Assembly: GCA_003116995.1 (NCBI GenBank)
Contig: BDSL01000063.1
Location: forward strand, 248,001-312,000
Direction of reading: 5' to 3'
DNA: 64,000 bases
DNA from: Yamagishiella unicocca
Lineage: Eukaryota; Chlorophyta; Chlorophyceae; Chlamydomonadales; Volvocaceae
The translations under genes and the position numbers were made by a program. Positions within the stretch are counted from its first letter, which is position 1. Each line of letters starts with the position of its first letter. This document shows positions 45,817 to 57,060 of the stretch, piece by piece. The notes beneath the pieces were generated by a model. That model made no database searches. It was not told the origin of the DNA and was given only the letters and a program-made list of their open reading frames with translations.

Positions 45817-48800
45817 CTGACACGTGCGGGGCACATGCGATGAAACGTGGCGCGATCGCGCGCCTCGTTGGCGGACACGGGTTGCTGCGTGGTGTGTGTG
45901 TGCGTGTGTGTGTGTGTGTGTGTGTGAGGCATTCACCGAACGCAACGGCTTCGGTTGTGTAAGTGACGTCAAGGAAGAGAGAGCAACCGCCGGGGTGCAG
46001 GCGGGCAGCCAGGCGCATTGGGACAGTTATGCCGTACAAAAACCACCAGCCGACGCACAAAACACTGTATCTACCGCGCAAAGCAAGGGGCTGAAACCTC
46101 GAAAATGTGGACCCCGGTTCCCGCGCGTCCTATCTGCCCACTGTCGTACTGTGCCATCACTACAAGGGCTTCCGCGTGAATGAAAATTCACGTAGTCTTC
46201 AGGGCACAACTAACAACCACCAACCGCTTGCCCAGCGAACTTACCCGACGCCACCGGTCCCAAGCCCCGACGCGGCAGAGCCAGTCGCGCCCAGTCCCGC
46301 CCCCAGAGCCGCGCCGCCCGCCGCCTCAGCTGCCTCCACGACCTCCTCCCCCCAGCCGTCAGAAAGAATCTCCTGCAGACAAGAGGGGCGCCGAACTATA
46401 TCAATGCGGAACCTAACCGACCTAACACCGATCTACATGCCTGGGATTCACAGGTCAGGAGTCCTATACGAGCACACTTCGATGTTATGCCCATGGGTGG
46501 TTCGGCCACAATCGACGTCGTCTCCCTTCAAACTGCTTCATGCCTTAACGACATTTTGAGCGCCTGCTTGTGACCTATATGTTCGGCACTGGGTGCCAAC
46601 CTTCCTGTGCGCGCGTCACGTACAGATAGATGCAGCTCGTGCGACTGGCGCTGCGTTCCTAATACGTTCCTTCCTAACAAAGCTGATATGCAGCCAGGTG
46701 CGTCTTCTCCCATTCTTCCTTTACTGCAGCTTGTGGATTGCTGTCGCTGTCGCTGTCTCTGTTGCTGTTTGCGCGGCTGTTGCTGTCGCTGTTGCTGTTT
46801 GCGCGGCTGTTGCTTTGCTGGAGGAGTCATCAGGCGTAAGTCAGCGCATGTGACCGAGGCACGTGCCGGCCACATGCGGTGCGTGCTATCCCCGCCCATA
46901 CCCCAGTGCGACGTACAGCTCCTGGACCCAAGCAGCAAAAGCAATTGTATACGGTCCGTACGGTGTACGACCCAGCTCGGCGCTCGCTTTCCATGTCCGT
47001 GCGTGTCGTACCTGGTCGCGCACCAACTGGCCCGCTCCACCCAAGCCCGGGTGGTGTGGCTGGCCCCAGCCGTACAGCATCGCCTCCAGGGCGGTGGCGA
47101 TCACTCCTGCGCGGGGTCGCAGCGAGCACGGCAAATTGTGAGAGCCAAGGAGCTGGGGCTTCGTGGTCTCCTGAAGCACAATACTCACTCGTCACAGCAG
47201 GTTTGTGTTATGGATGGAGGTTGGCGGGGCTTCAGTGGGCCAGTCGTGAGTGAACACGTCATAACCGATGGCGTGTCAAGAACCACAACGGACGAGGTGA
47301 GGGTGAGGGCGAGGCTGCTGGAGTAAGCCTTGACGCAACCGACAACCGTATAACGGTAACGAATACTCGCGCCAGCAAGCCCACGCACCCACCTGGCTAT
47401 GTGCCGACCCACGGGTCTCCTCTCAACCCACCTGGCTCGCCGCTGCCGTCAGGTGACGCCGCCGTCATCGCATCCGGCACCTCCACACGCTCGCCGACGC
47501 CGCCGCTGACGCCGCCGCCGATCCCACCACCGCCGTTGCCGCCGTAGCCCCCATACCCGCCCATTCCCCCGGCGTTGCCGTACCCGGCACCACCGTAGCC
47601 ACCCAAGCCGGCTCCCGTGCCGTACTGCACACCTGCGCCCATAACCGGGGCCGCACCCGCTATGGGCCCTATGCCGCCCATAACACCTTGCGGCACCGCT
47701 GGAACGCCGGCGCCCATGCCGTACGACAGCGCCTGGGGGGCGAAGTACGACGGGACCATACCTCCACGGTACGGAGCTCCAGGCATGAATGAACCCGGGA
47801 GGCCTGCACCGTACGGCATCGCCACCGGCGGCGCCGCCAGGCCGCTGACGCCCGCGCTGCTCACGGCGCTCCCAGCCGGCAACGTGGGAGTGGCGCCGGC
47901 GGTGGCCGCCAGGGCGTTCCCAAGGCCTATGCTGGCGGTGTCGGAGGGCAACGCGCCGCCGCCGACGGACTGTACGGCGGTGGTGGTGGCGTCGCGGGCC
48001 GAGGCCTGATTGTGCGGCAGCACAGCCGCGCCGGCGGCGTCGCCCAGGGCCCGTACGGCCGCCGCCGCCGCCGCCAGCAGCGCCCGCGGCACAGCCAGCA
48101 CGGCCTTCGTCAAGCCCCGCACCAGCCAAAGCACCGACCTGACTGCACCCGACACCACCCAGCCGAGTGCCCGGAGCACCGCCGCCAGCAGCCACCCCAC
48201 AAAGCGTAGGGCCGCCAACGCCAGCCGTACGGGCGCGGCGGCGACCTGGTGCGCCACCGGCGCGACGGCGGCACCGCCGTGTAGTACGGCAGTCTCCTTG
48301 GCGGCACCGCCGTGTAGTACGGCAGTCTCCTTGGCGGCACCGCCGTGTAGTACGGCAGTCTCCTTGGCGGCACCGCCGTGTAGTACGGCAGTCTCCTTGG
48401 CGGCACCGCCGTGTAGTACGGCAGTCTCCTTGGCGGCACCGCCGTGTAGTACGGCAGTCTCCTTGGCGGCACCGCCGTGTAGTACGGCAGTCTCCTTGGC
48501 GGCGCCAGCGGGGCTGTCCCAGCTGGGGCCGGACGTCGTGGCGTCGAGGGAGCCCTCGCGGCCCATTGGCGGCCCCGCACCATCTGCCTTGAAGAGATAA
48601 TCGTCGGAAGCTGAGGCCGCGCCAGCATCCTGATGGTGGGTCGTCGTCTCCAACTGCTCTGAGGGCATACCCACCGGGGTCACTGCCCGCATGGCCGCCG
48701 GCACCTCCGCAAGGCCCAGCGGCGGCGACGGCGGCGGCGGCGGCGGCGGAAGAGACGGCGGCGACAGCCCGGTGGAGGGCTGGGGAGCCGGCGGCAGTTC

Positions 48801-49943
48801 CTCCACGGCCGTGCTGTTGCTTGAAGCAAGAGGGGCAGCGGCCGGCGCCACACGGTCCGGGTGCGGGCCTGCGTTCGCTGCAGCACCGTCCGGGACCGGA
48901 ACCGCCACACCACCGCCTTCAAATGGTAGGTGCGACTGCTGCTCTGCCTGCTCCTGCACCGGCTGTGGCGGCTGTAGCGGCTGTAGCGGCTGTGACGGCT
49001 GTGGCGGCGGATGATGCAGAAGCACCGGACGGTTTTCGTCCCTCGTGTTGTTATCTCCCACGCCGCCGCCCCACTCGTCCGCCACGGTAGGTGAGGCCGC
49101 CCAGTCGAGGCCGCCTGAAGTGGCGGCGGCTGCACGCAGAGGTGTCTCCACCGCCGGTTGGTTCCCCAACTGCAGGGGCGACTCCTGCACGCCGCTGCCG
49201 GCACGGTCGCCGCTGGCGTCGCTGCCGCCTCGCACATCGGAGATGAAGGTGTCAGGCGGTTTGTTCCAAGACCGCACAGCGGTGTCGTACAGGGCCTCGC
49301 CAGCGGAGCCAGCTGCATCCGCCGCAGCGTCCAGGCCACGACGCGTAGCGGCAGCGACGCCGCCGGCGGTGTCGTACAGGACCTCACCAGCGGATCCAGC
49401 TGCATCCACCGCAGCGTCAACACCACGATGCGTGGCGGCAGCGGCGCCGCCGGCGGCGTCGTACAGGGCCTCGCCAGCGGAGCCAGCCTCATCCACCGCA
49501 GCGTCAACACCACGGTGCGCGGTGGCAGCGGCGCCGCCGGCGGTGTCGTACAGGGCCTCGCCAGCGGAGCCAGCTGCATCTGCCGCAGCGTCCACACCAC
49601 GACGCGTAGCGGCAGCGGCGCCGCCGGCGGTGTCGTACAGGGCCTCGCCGGCGGCGCCAGCTGCATCCACCGCAGCGTCCACGCCATGACGCGTGGCGGC
49701 AGCGGCACCGCCGGCGGTGTCGTACAGGGCCTTGCCGGCGGCGTTAGCGGTGCGTTTCGCCGCTGACCCGACAGACGCCTTGAGTGCCTGCTCAACTGCG
49801 TTGGCATCGCCGTGCTGCCCGCCGCCAGCCAATCGCTCAGCAGCGCTCTCGGCCGCCTGGGCTCCGGACCGGTCTGCATCGTTTCCTGTGTCAGCAGGTC
49901 CAGCGCAGCTAACGCCCTCCGCGGCTGCAGCAAACGGCGGACC

Positions 49944-49977
<34 letters not shown>

Positions 49978-50186
49978 GGCTGCGGCGGCGGCGGCGGCGG
50001 CGGCGGCAGCGGCGGTGGCAAGGAATCGGCTCCTGCCGGTGCCTGTAAATCGCTGCCGTCACCGCCGCCCAAAGCCTCAACCGGCGCATCTATCCCGGAC
50101 GCCAACGGCGCCACGGCGCCGCCTTCAAGCCACACGTCTGTCCGCACCGTCTCGCCTTCCTCAACTCGCTGCTGTTGCTGCTGCTC

Positions 50187-50233
<47 letters not shown>

Positions 50234-51857
50234 CCTCCTGCTGCTGCTGCTGCTGCTCCTGCTCCTGCTGCTGTGGCTGCTCCTGCTTTTGCTGCGGCTG
50301 CTGCTGGTGCTGCTCCTCGCGGCGGGAAGTTCCTCCAGCCGCCAGCTCCATCAGCTCCAGTCGTGCGCTGCCGAGATCTTCCGCAGCGACGTCGTCCGGC
50401 AGGGAGGAGCCCGCCGGCACGTCTCCGCGCAGGACAGCTTGACCCTGGACATGGTCGGCGGCGGCGGGGGTGGCCGCGCCGCCAGCGGCGGCGGTGGCTG
50501 TGATGCCCTCGTTGTGCGGCTGGCCTGATGGGAGGTTTGCTCCAGGGTGAAGTACCTGGTGGGCCAGCGCTTTGGCGGCGCGGCTGGCAGCGACCTCTAA
50601 CGCACGCCGCAGTGGGTCCCCGCCGCCTCCATCACTGCCGCCGTTCCTGTCGCCGCCCGCAGAACCGCCGCTGCCGCTGCCGCTGCCGCTGCCGCCAACG
50701 CTGCCGCCATCCCTGTCGCGGCTCGAACCACCGCCACTGCCGCTGCCGCCGCCCCCAACGCTGCTACCGCTGCCACCATCATGGACCAGCAGTGCCGGTG
50801 GCGGTGGCGATGGCGGCAGCGCCAGCGGTTCTTCGTGGCCGCCCTTGGACGAACCGATGTGGGCCACCGAATGCTCCGCCGCTTCTGCAGCGGCGACAGG
50901 GAGCCCAATGACCTCCAGCTCACCTAGCTGGTGGGGAAGTGTCGTGTTTCCTCCGCCGCCTAGATCGCCGTCGCCGGCTGGGAGCGCGGACTCCACTTCC
51001 GCGGCCATGAGGCCACCGTGGACCGCCGCTGATGAGTGCTGCTCTGCCGACTGCTGCTGCTGCTCCTGCTGCGTTGTCTGCTGTGGCTGCGGCTGCTCTG
51101 CCTGCTGCTGCTGGTGTGAGGGCTGCTGCGGCTGCTCCCCAGCGCCCGACCAGGCCTCCGGTGCGCTGTACCCAGCTGAATCCGATGTCAGAGGGGCTGT
51201 CCCTGCGGCTTCTACTGGCAGCATCCATGTTGCAGTACGAACGCCAACAGCGCCAGGTCCTTTCTCAGGGGTTACATCCCTGGAGGTTGCAGACGGCGCG
51301 GCTGCAGGGCGGGTCGGCGATTGGCTTGGGCGTGAGGGCGCATGACGGCCTCTGCCGCCTCCGCCGAAGCCGACCCCGGCAGCAGCACCGACTGCATTCT
51401 GTCCGCTGAAGTGCGACGGCTTGGTCTGACGGTTTGCGCGTTTCCGTTCCCGTCGTTGGCGTCGCGATTTGAGCCTCTTCGTTTCTACCGTGGCTTCTGC
51501 CGCGTCCTCCACCGGCAAAGATTCACCTAGCGTATGTGACTCGACCGCTTCGCCTTTAGACTGTCGCGTGGGTGGCGAAGACGTCGGTTCCGTCATCGGT
51601 TGTAACTGGCAAGCTTGTAGCTGGTCCTCTTCTACTGCTTTTCCGAGCCGAAGTTGAGCCGGAGGATGGTCGCTTTGAGTAAGCTGACACAGGGGTTGCA
51701 GCCGCCGGAAGAGGCCGGCTGGAGGCAAACCATGTCGACTGCCGATAAGCTCACGTAAGCAGCTGGTTGCCTTATAACGCCTTGCATCTATCCACCTGGC
51801 CATCGTAGTGGTGGCGCTGGCGCCCGGGGCAAGCCGCGTTTGTGGCCGGCCTTCCAT
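44622..51857 (-). CDS. Large low-complexity protein with amphipathic repeats and glycine-zipper segments
   Basis: Five exons: 47432-51857, 47012-47106, 46245-46372, 45438-45816 (or 45471-45816; both keep frame) and 44622-44948, giving 1784 residues. The ATG at 51857 has an in-frame TAG eleven codons upstream, and the stop is TAG at 44622-44624. In order, the protein has a basic N-terminus (RRQRRERKRANRQ), Gln- and Gly/Ser-rich tracts, a long poly-Gln block, five 29-residue repeats of the type EALYDTAGGAAAATRRGVDA, a Pro-rich part and seven 11-residue repeats (KETAVLHGGAA). A long hydrophobic/basic region (LALAALRFVGWLLAAVLRAL onward), a Gly/Tyr-rich stretch, and two Gly/Ala hydrophobic hairpin-like segments in the last exons follow. 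No family is recognised. The Ala-rich repeats resemble LEA-type amphipathic helices, so membrane association is an inference. Confidence 0.75.
45130..45262. repeat. Tandem 17-18-bp repeat in intron 4 of the low-complexity gene
   Basis: Five to seven copies of CCGAGAGCGGTTTTTA, with variants GGTCTAAG and GGTTTCA. The array ends beside a run of A at 45257-45263. Confidence 0.85.
45893..45927. repeat. (TG)n microsatellite in intron 3
   Basis: A nearly pure TG run interrupted by two GCG steps, inside the intron between exons 3 and 4 of the low-complexity gene. Confidence 0.9.
48268..48502 (-). repeat. 33-bp coding minisatellite, 7 copies
   Basis: Seven essentially identical copies, each containing GGCGGCACCGCCGTGTAGTA then CGGCAGTCTCCTT on the plus strand. 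Each encodes 11 residues (KETAVLHGGAA) of the low-complexity protein. The lack of synonymous changes between copies points to recent expansion. Confidence 0.93.
49262..49750 (-). repeat. 87-bp coding repeats, five full copies plus a partial one
   Basis: Each unit encodes 29 residues beginning E(A/V)LYD(T/A)AGG and ending DAAGSAG. Copies differ at several codons (ATRRG, ATRHG, AHRG, THRG), so they are older than the 33-bp array downstream. The predicted helix has a small-residue face with regularly placed Tyr, Arg and Asp. Confidence 0.9.
49950..50310 (-). repeat. Poly-Gln and poly-Pro codon runs
   Basis: CTG runs on the plus strand (49950-49977 and 50165-50310) encode Gln tracts broken by Glu on the minus strand, and a GGCGGC run at 49983-50010 encodes Pro. 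The longest uninterrupted Gln run is about 13 codons. Confidence 0.9.
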
Positions 51858-51865
51858 CGTCCCAC

Positions 51866-52700
51866 GGGTCGCGGAGAGTTGCCAGGGCTAAGGCGCGAAA
51901 GCTCTAGGTCCAGCTTACCCAAACACAAGCAAATTAAGTGGAGGCTGGCAAATTGCATGGTATTCTGGCTCTTCGGTTCCCATGATGACGTTACCCCATG
52001 TCAAAAAGTCATTACACGTACGTACACGGCGCAGTCCGCATAGGAGAGCACTTCTTATTCAATTATCAGGTGAGATACTTGACGTGTACCGTATCCATCC
52101 TCCATGTGCAACCGTCATGCCATGAAGCGAAGCGTAGACGGGAAGTCCGACAGTTGGCGAGACGCAGCATACCGGTACTTTGCCGCTATTTCTTGTCAGC
52201 AATCGTCAGCAACAAACATCGCAGCAGATGGCCTACTAATGCGCTTGAGAGACCTGGAGAGACCGCTCTGGGTCCACGTCGACGACGTGCTGACATGGCG
52301 GCAAAGTGCAAGAAAATATTATGAAAGATTTTCTGACCACATTGCCGCCATTTGATCCCACGGCATGCTGGACAGGGGGGCACACCTCTGGGCACCTGGA
52401 GGCATGATGGCTCCTGTGAGGACCTTAGGCAAGTTGCTTCTTTGGGGGCTGTACCAGGCTATACATCTCGTCGTCAACAATTATCTCACACATAATTATG
52501 GTGCTATCTTGCAGACAGCGCTTCAAAGTGACAACCTGGCGATGCAGCGCCTTGGAGGCATGCAACCGTGGCCAGCAGGGCCGTCAGGCAGCTGCCTCAT
52601 GGGCTCGAAACAGACAAATGCGACGTACTTAGACCCCCAAGCCTCATTCGTCGGCTTTGAAGCTGACATGCGACGCCGCCCATCAACTAGCCGCTAGCCT
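51866..52700 (+). pseudogene. Duplicated gene-fragment unit A
   Basis: Begins with CCCACGGGTCGCGGAGAG directly beside the start of the low-complexity gene and runs to a TAG after MRRRPSTSR. Blocks shared with unit B include CATGAAGCGAAG, GACAGTTGGCGAGACGCAGCA, TTGCAGACAGCGCTTCAA and GCGATGCAGCGC. The last encode TALQSDNLAMQR, matching TALQGDNPAMQR in unit B. There is no long intact frame. The source protein is not recognised. Confidence 0.5.
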
Positions 52701-52730
52701 CGCGTGACCACTGCCGCCCCCAGCGCCCCC

Positions 52731-53885
52731 ACGCCGCCCCACGGGTCCCACTGGCTGCGGAGAGATTCCAGGGATAAAGCGCGATAGCTTTAGGTCCACC
52801 CTAAAAGGACGCAAAAAGTAAGTGGATGCGGGCACATTGTGTGATAGGTTTGGCTCGCATGAGGACCGTTTCCGCTATACGAAGAAAACACTTACGGTAC
52901 CAAGTACGCAGCGCAGCTCCCCATCGGAGAGCAGCAATTTTACCAACATTGAATAAGTGACGAGGTTTTCCGGGTGCAACGTTGCGCCATGAAGCGAAGT
53001 CCGACACTTGGCGAGGCGCAGCATACTTTGCTGCTACTTCTTGCAGCAACTGGTATGGCAGTTTACGGCCTACTTGGTGTGCTTGGGAGACCTCTCTGGG
53101 TCCGCGTCCGTCGGCGACATGCTGAGAAGGCGGCAAACTACAAGTAAGCCTTTCATGGTAAAACAAAGCATAATTCGACGAGATCACTTTACAAAAATGT
53201 TGTTTGACAGGCAAGGTACACCATTGGGCCACGTCGTTGCACAGTGCGAGGCACGATGGCTCCTTGAGGACCTCAAGGCAAGTAGCTCCGTCGGAGGCAC
53301 TAGGTCCCGTCCTCAACAAAGCTCGTCAACATGGTTGTGACTCTTCCTTGCAGACAGCGCTTCAAGGCGACAACCCGGCGATGCAACGCGTGGGAGACAT
53401 GCTGACCGCCGGCTGCGGCACCCGTGGCCATGACCGTCAGGAAGCCGCCTCATGGGCACGACATGCGCTGTAAGCTTCTAAATGTCACGAGCTAAGAATT
53501 CTCCTTACGGGAACATGGGGTTCTCCCCCGAAATTGCAAAAACACGGTCTTCGCATACGCGTGCAGGTGTTGCCTTACTAATCTACCCTCCCGAATGCTA
53601 CGGCGATATAAACGGCATGATACATCCTTGATTGCCTTTACGTGTTGCAGGGCGCTTCAGAGTTACAAGGAGCCATCTGCGTTTGGACGGAGAGCGAGCT
53701 GTCAGCACAGCGAGCCCTCGTCAGAAGATGAGCAGGATGCCGAGGATGCTCCCGTGGCCTTGGGCCAAACAACTGGGCGCTCTTTATCTTGGAGCAACGG
53801 CCTGGGCAGCGGACTGTTGGTGACACCCCAAGTATGCGTCGACCGGGGTCCTGGGCTGATGCGGCGGTTGTCCATGTCAAGATAG
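52731..53885 (+). pseudogene. Duplicated gene-fragment unit B
   Basis: This is the second copy of the unit at 51866-52700. One frame encodes a hydrophobic stretch (LLLLLAATGMAVYGLLGVLG) followed by RPLWVRVRRRHAEKAANYK ahead of a GTAAGC donor. Later pieces are ARWLLEDLK, TALQGDNPAMQRVGDML and, at 53655-53885, a Ser/Glu-rich end finishing MRRLSMSR. The C-terminus parallels that of unit A. It may be a real, poorly resolved plus-strand gene and not a pseudogene. I could not join the exons in phase. Confidence 0.4.
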
Positions 53886-53968
53886 GCATGTGGTGTGGTT
53901 GTACGCATCAGCAGCGGCGCCAGATAGGCATGTAGTGTGGTTGTACGCATCAGCAGCGGCTCAAGAGC
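53882..53968. repeat. 43-bp tandem duplication
   Basis: Two copies of a unit starting AGATAGGCATGTGGTGTGG, the second with one change (GTAGTG). Confidence 0.85.
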
Positions 53969-54204
53969 ATTATTAGGTCGAAAATTCAGGTAGCTCAGGA
54001 GGGCACAGCTTGCCTCAGCTAACGGAAGGGGACGTGCCCAGCTGCGATGGATAGCTGGGATCGATCTCGAAAAACTGGCAATGGTGTACGGACGCCCTGC
54101 AAACGGCTCCCAGCACGGTTTTATGATCGGGAACAAGGTATTCTTGTATAACCTGTAGGTGATGACGGATGTCGTACGTGCGGTATCGTTGACCCAATAG
54201 GTAG

Positions 54205-54245
54205 TAGTAGTACTTGTTACAATGGGCTCCGGGCATTAGCTGTAA
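54205..54245 (-). mobile_element. Retroelement 3' tail copy
   Basis: Reads TTGTTACAATGGGCTCCGGG on the plus strand, the reverse of the dispersed CCCACTGTAACAG tail, with a few substitutions. Confidence 0.5.
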
Positions 54246-54607
54246 GGTGAAGATGCAACTGAGCAGTCGTGCTCGTGCCATGTTGGATACTGTACGGTCA
54301 TGGGCGACACTGCGAACACTTGGAAAGAGGACTGATCTTTCCACGTGGCCCGCCAGGTGTTCAGGCCGCGTGGGTATTTAGCGCGAGCTTGCGGGAGGTG
54401 ATCGGTGGCAGGCGGCCGGCTCAAGCGCTGAGCGACGGCGTCAATCGGCGGTGCCAAACCTGCTGTCCACTGATCAAGTTGCTGACCACTGTGGCTGTGG
54501 GTTCGTGCGCTGCTAGTTCTGCGCCTTGAGTCTCTGAGCGCCCCTGCATCCCCGGAAGGGGTCCAAGTGCAACTAGTGCTTCTGGGCATTTATTTCAAAC
54601 AGGCGCA

Positions 54608-54660
54608 GCGATAGTAACTGTTACAGTGGGCCCCGGACCAGAAGGTAAAGCCATCGGGCC
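54608..54660 (-). mobile_element. Retroelement 3' tail copy
   Basis: Reads AACTGTTACAGTGGGCCCCG then GACCAGAAGGTAAAGCC on the plus strand. It is a close match to the copy at 55.3 kb in the same orientation. Confidence 0.6.
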
Positions 54661-54811
54661 AGCGGACAAGAGTACCACTTGCCGCACGTTAACCTGGGTA
54701 ACGGGGCCTTATCTCCGGTGGTGGTCCACGGGTCGGTGGGCCGGAACGCATACGCGTGGTTTCGGGGATGTCCAGATATCGCAGTGTCGCATTCGCAGGT
54801 GCTTCGGCCGG

Positions 54812-54870
54812 TCAATTGGTAGCCGGTCAAATGGTAGCCGGTCAATTGGTAGCCGGTCAATTCCGGACCG
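54812..54870. repeat. 17-bp tandem repeat, 4 copies
   Basis: Copies of GGTCAATTGGTAGCC, one with AAATGG in place of AATTGG. Confidence 0.85.
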
Positions 54871-55299
54871 CAGTCTTAATGCTGGAAGGTAACACGACAT
54901 GGGCAGCACTGGCGCCGTTCGCTGCGCCCAGGCGATGGGGTGCACAGTGCAGTATCGTGGTCGTTTGCTGCAGCCGGTGTCACGGCTTGCGTCAGGTCCC
55001 AGGGCCAGCAGCCGTGCCCGTATCCCGAGGCTGTGGGCTGACTGCTGTTGCACGCGCCCTGCCCTGCCCTACCCTGCAGAGTCTCTGGCATGGGGGAACG
55101 CTGTCACGCTTCTGCACGCGTGAGGTTAATTTAGCGTCCAACCAGGCACTGCCAGCTGGATCTCTAACGGGGCTACTTATCCAGAGGCAGCACCATACCG
55201 TACCAACTTTGGGTCCTTGAAACAGCCTCAATCTTAGGCGTAACAGAATGGCCGTGAATGGACAGGCATGAATACTGCCTACTTCTCGTATCATATGTG

Positions 55300-55372
55300 T
55301 AGTAATAACTGTTACAGTGGGCCCCAGACCAGAAGGTAGAACCATCGGGCGCATCGCCTGACACAGGACGAG
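55300..55372 (-). mobile_element. Retroelement 3' tail copy
   Basis: The minus strand reads GTCAGGCGATGCGCCCGATG, GTTCTACCTTCTGGTCTGG, then GGCCCACTGTAACAG. This is the fullest copy of the dispersed tail in the window. Confidence 0.65.
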
Positions 55373-55559
55373 ACGCAGGACGAAGGACAAATTGGCCGAC
55401 CGAAATATGGCGAACCGCCAAAAACCCCGACCGCTGTGTGTCCTGATGGATCCGCGCCGCCCCGCCTGCATGGGTTACTCAGGCCTCCGCAGCCTCACAC
55501 TTCAGCGCATTTAACCTGGGTGATGCACGTGTATGTCGTGTGTGTGTATTTTACATCAT

Positions 55560-56150
55560 CTGACCGGGCCTGACGTTGGCCAAGGGCAACTACCCTGGCC
55601 TAACGGAAAGACCGCCGAAGCACTCTTCTACAAGAAGAGGGGTGTGAGGGGCTGCAGTCCCCTGCTGCTCGACCGAGAGTCAGCTCCATCGTGTCCCTTT
55701 ACAGTTAGGGGTTTACAGTGGCAGCTCCTCACAAGAAAGAGAGACCTCGGCCTGCCACATCGGCAGCTCGGTCGGTCTGCGGATGCAGCAACCCCGCCGG
55801 CGTGGGTCGCGTCTCTGCGGGAAGGCTGCCTCCCCCTTAGTCCTTGCAGCCTTGGGGCGTCTGCCAGTCTGGCAGCGTCTCCACGGATGCTCAAGCCGAG
55901 TTCGGCTCAAAGGGCCGTACTTCCCAAAACCCTACTAGACTCCTATTCACCACGGGTAGTTCGCTCGACCGTTCCTCTCCCATACGCGTCACGCAGCCGA
56001 AACCGGTCACACGGCGGCAGGCTCGCTGATCGGGCTATCGTTTGCCAAGGGCAGCACCAAAACAACTCACACCGCTACTGCGCCACTATCACCAAAGAAG
56101 CACGGCCGCCCTCGCCTGCGTGGGGTCGAAACGGCGGCTTCCGCTACCTC
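55560..56150. other. Unassigned GC-rich stretch
   Basis: An open plus-strand frame (55533-56456) crosses this stretch but shows no motif. It lies between the retroelement tail at 55.3 kb and the LINE C-terminal fragment, so it may be part of an element. I see no rRNA or tRNA signature. Confidence 0.3.
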
Positions 56151-56640
56151 CTTCACTCTCTACCACCCCATGCCCTTCCCCCGGCCCGTTTTCCCGGCTC
56201 GGCCCTATCCCGATCTCCCCGCCCTACTATTCCCCGTCTTCCCCCTCTGCGTCCGGTCTCACGGCGTGTAGGCATTGCACGCGGCCTCACACCACCGCTA
56301 GGAAGGGGTGGTCGGGGCCCACCCCTTCCCACCCAGGTCGTGGCACCCCCGATTCCGCAAAGCCGCTGCCAGAATTCCAGCACTGCCCGCGCCTTTGCCA
56401 CCTCGATCGGGTCCGGAGTCTCTGGCTCCGCGCCCGTGTCGTGGGCCGGGGCATGACGGCTGGCAGCGAGCAGCCCCACCCGCGCGCGCTCCATGGATGA
56501 CAGCGCTGCAAGGCTGACGGCATCCCAACAGCACTGCAGCACGCGCGGCGGTGCTTCTGCCAGCCACACGTGTGCCCGGTTGTTGAGTCCGTGCACGTGC
56601 GAGATGATCTGCTGTAACACTGCCTGCGCCACTGAGCAAG
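56150..56640 (-). pseudogene. LINE ORF2 C-terminal fragment
   Basis: The minus strand encodes HVHGLNNRAHVWLAEAPP, CCWDAVSLAALSSMERARVG and EVAKARAVLEFWQRLC, then PRPPLPSGG. These are the last conserved blocks of the same LINE class as at 27.5-28.2 and 29.5-29.9 kb, here in one open frame of 181 codons. The reverse transcriptase part is absent. Confidence 0.6.
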
Positions 56641-56779
56641 TGGTGCGCTCGCGGCGAGCACATTGTGCGTGTGTGCGTGCGCGCGTGTGCGTGTGCAATA
56701 CGTTTGCAATACATTTGCGATAGAGGTAGACACTGGTGCAGAGTGTTTAATAAGTGCATTCGCATGCAGTACACAGGTA

Positions 56780-57060
56780 CACACATTGGTAATACGGCAA
56801 CAATCGGGCGCTTTCCCTAATCCAGCCCCGCTAGCAGCAAGGGAGCGCGAAAGCGGGATTGCTCTTTTGATTCAAGCCAGACCATCCCCCGCGCCATACC
56901 AGCTCTGTACTATCATACTAGATACTAGTTGGGCGTGGCGGTGGAAGCATAGGGTCACCTACGGCAACAATCGGGCGCTTTCCCTAATCCAGCAGCAAGG
57001 GAGCGCCTCGATCACCAAAGAGGGATTAAGCCACCCCCCCGCCCTGCCGCTTTAGTAGTT
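56780..57060. repeat. Direct repeat of about 60 bp
   Basis: ACGGCAACAATCGGGCGCTT followed by TCCCTAATCCAGC occurs at 56796 and again at 56961, each followed by a GCAGCAAGGGAGCGC block. This suggests an internal duplication within unannotated sequence. Confidence 0.7.

Noticed and set aside
45780..45972. Short plus-strand frames with (TG)n-coded Cys/Val runs
   Set aside because: They are microsatellite translation inside an intron.
48680..50089. A second minus-strand frame of 469 codons inside the large exon
   Set aside because: It is an offset frame of the same repeats, Arg/Pro/Thr-rich with no independent start context.
48010..50442. Plus-strand open frames opposite the low-complexity gene, including Cys- and Leu-rich proteins over the CTG run
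   Set aside because: They are shadows caused by GC-rich repeats. The minus frame is the one open over 1475 codons with phase-matched introns at its end.
55600..56150. Possible rRNA fragment because of dense GC and short conserved-looking words
   Set aside because: No recognisable small- or large-subunit rRNA core motif could be found by eye.
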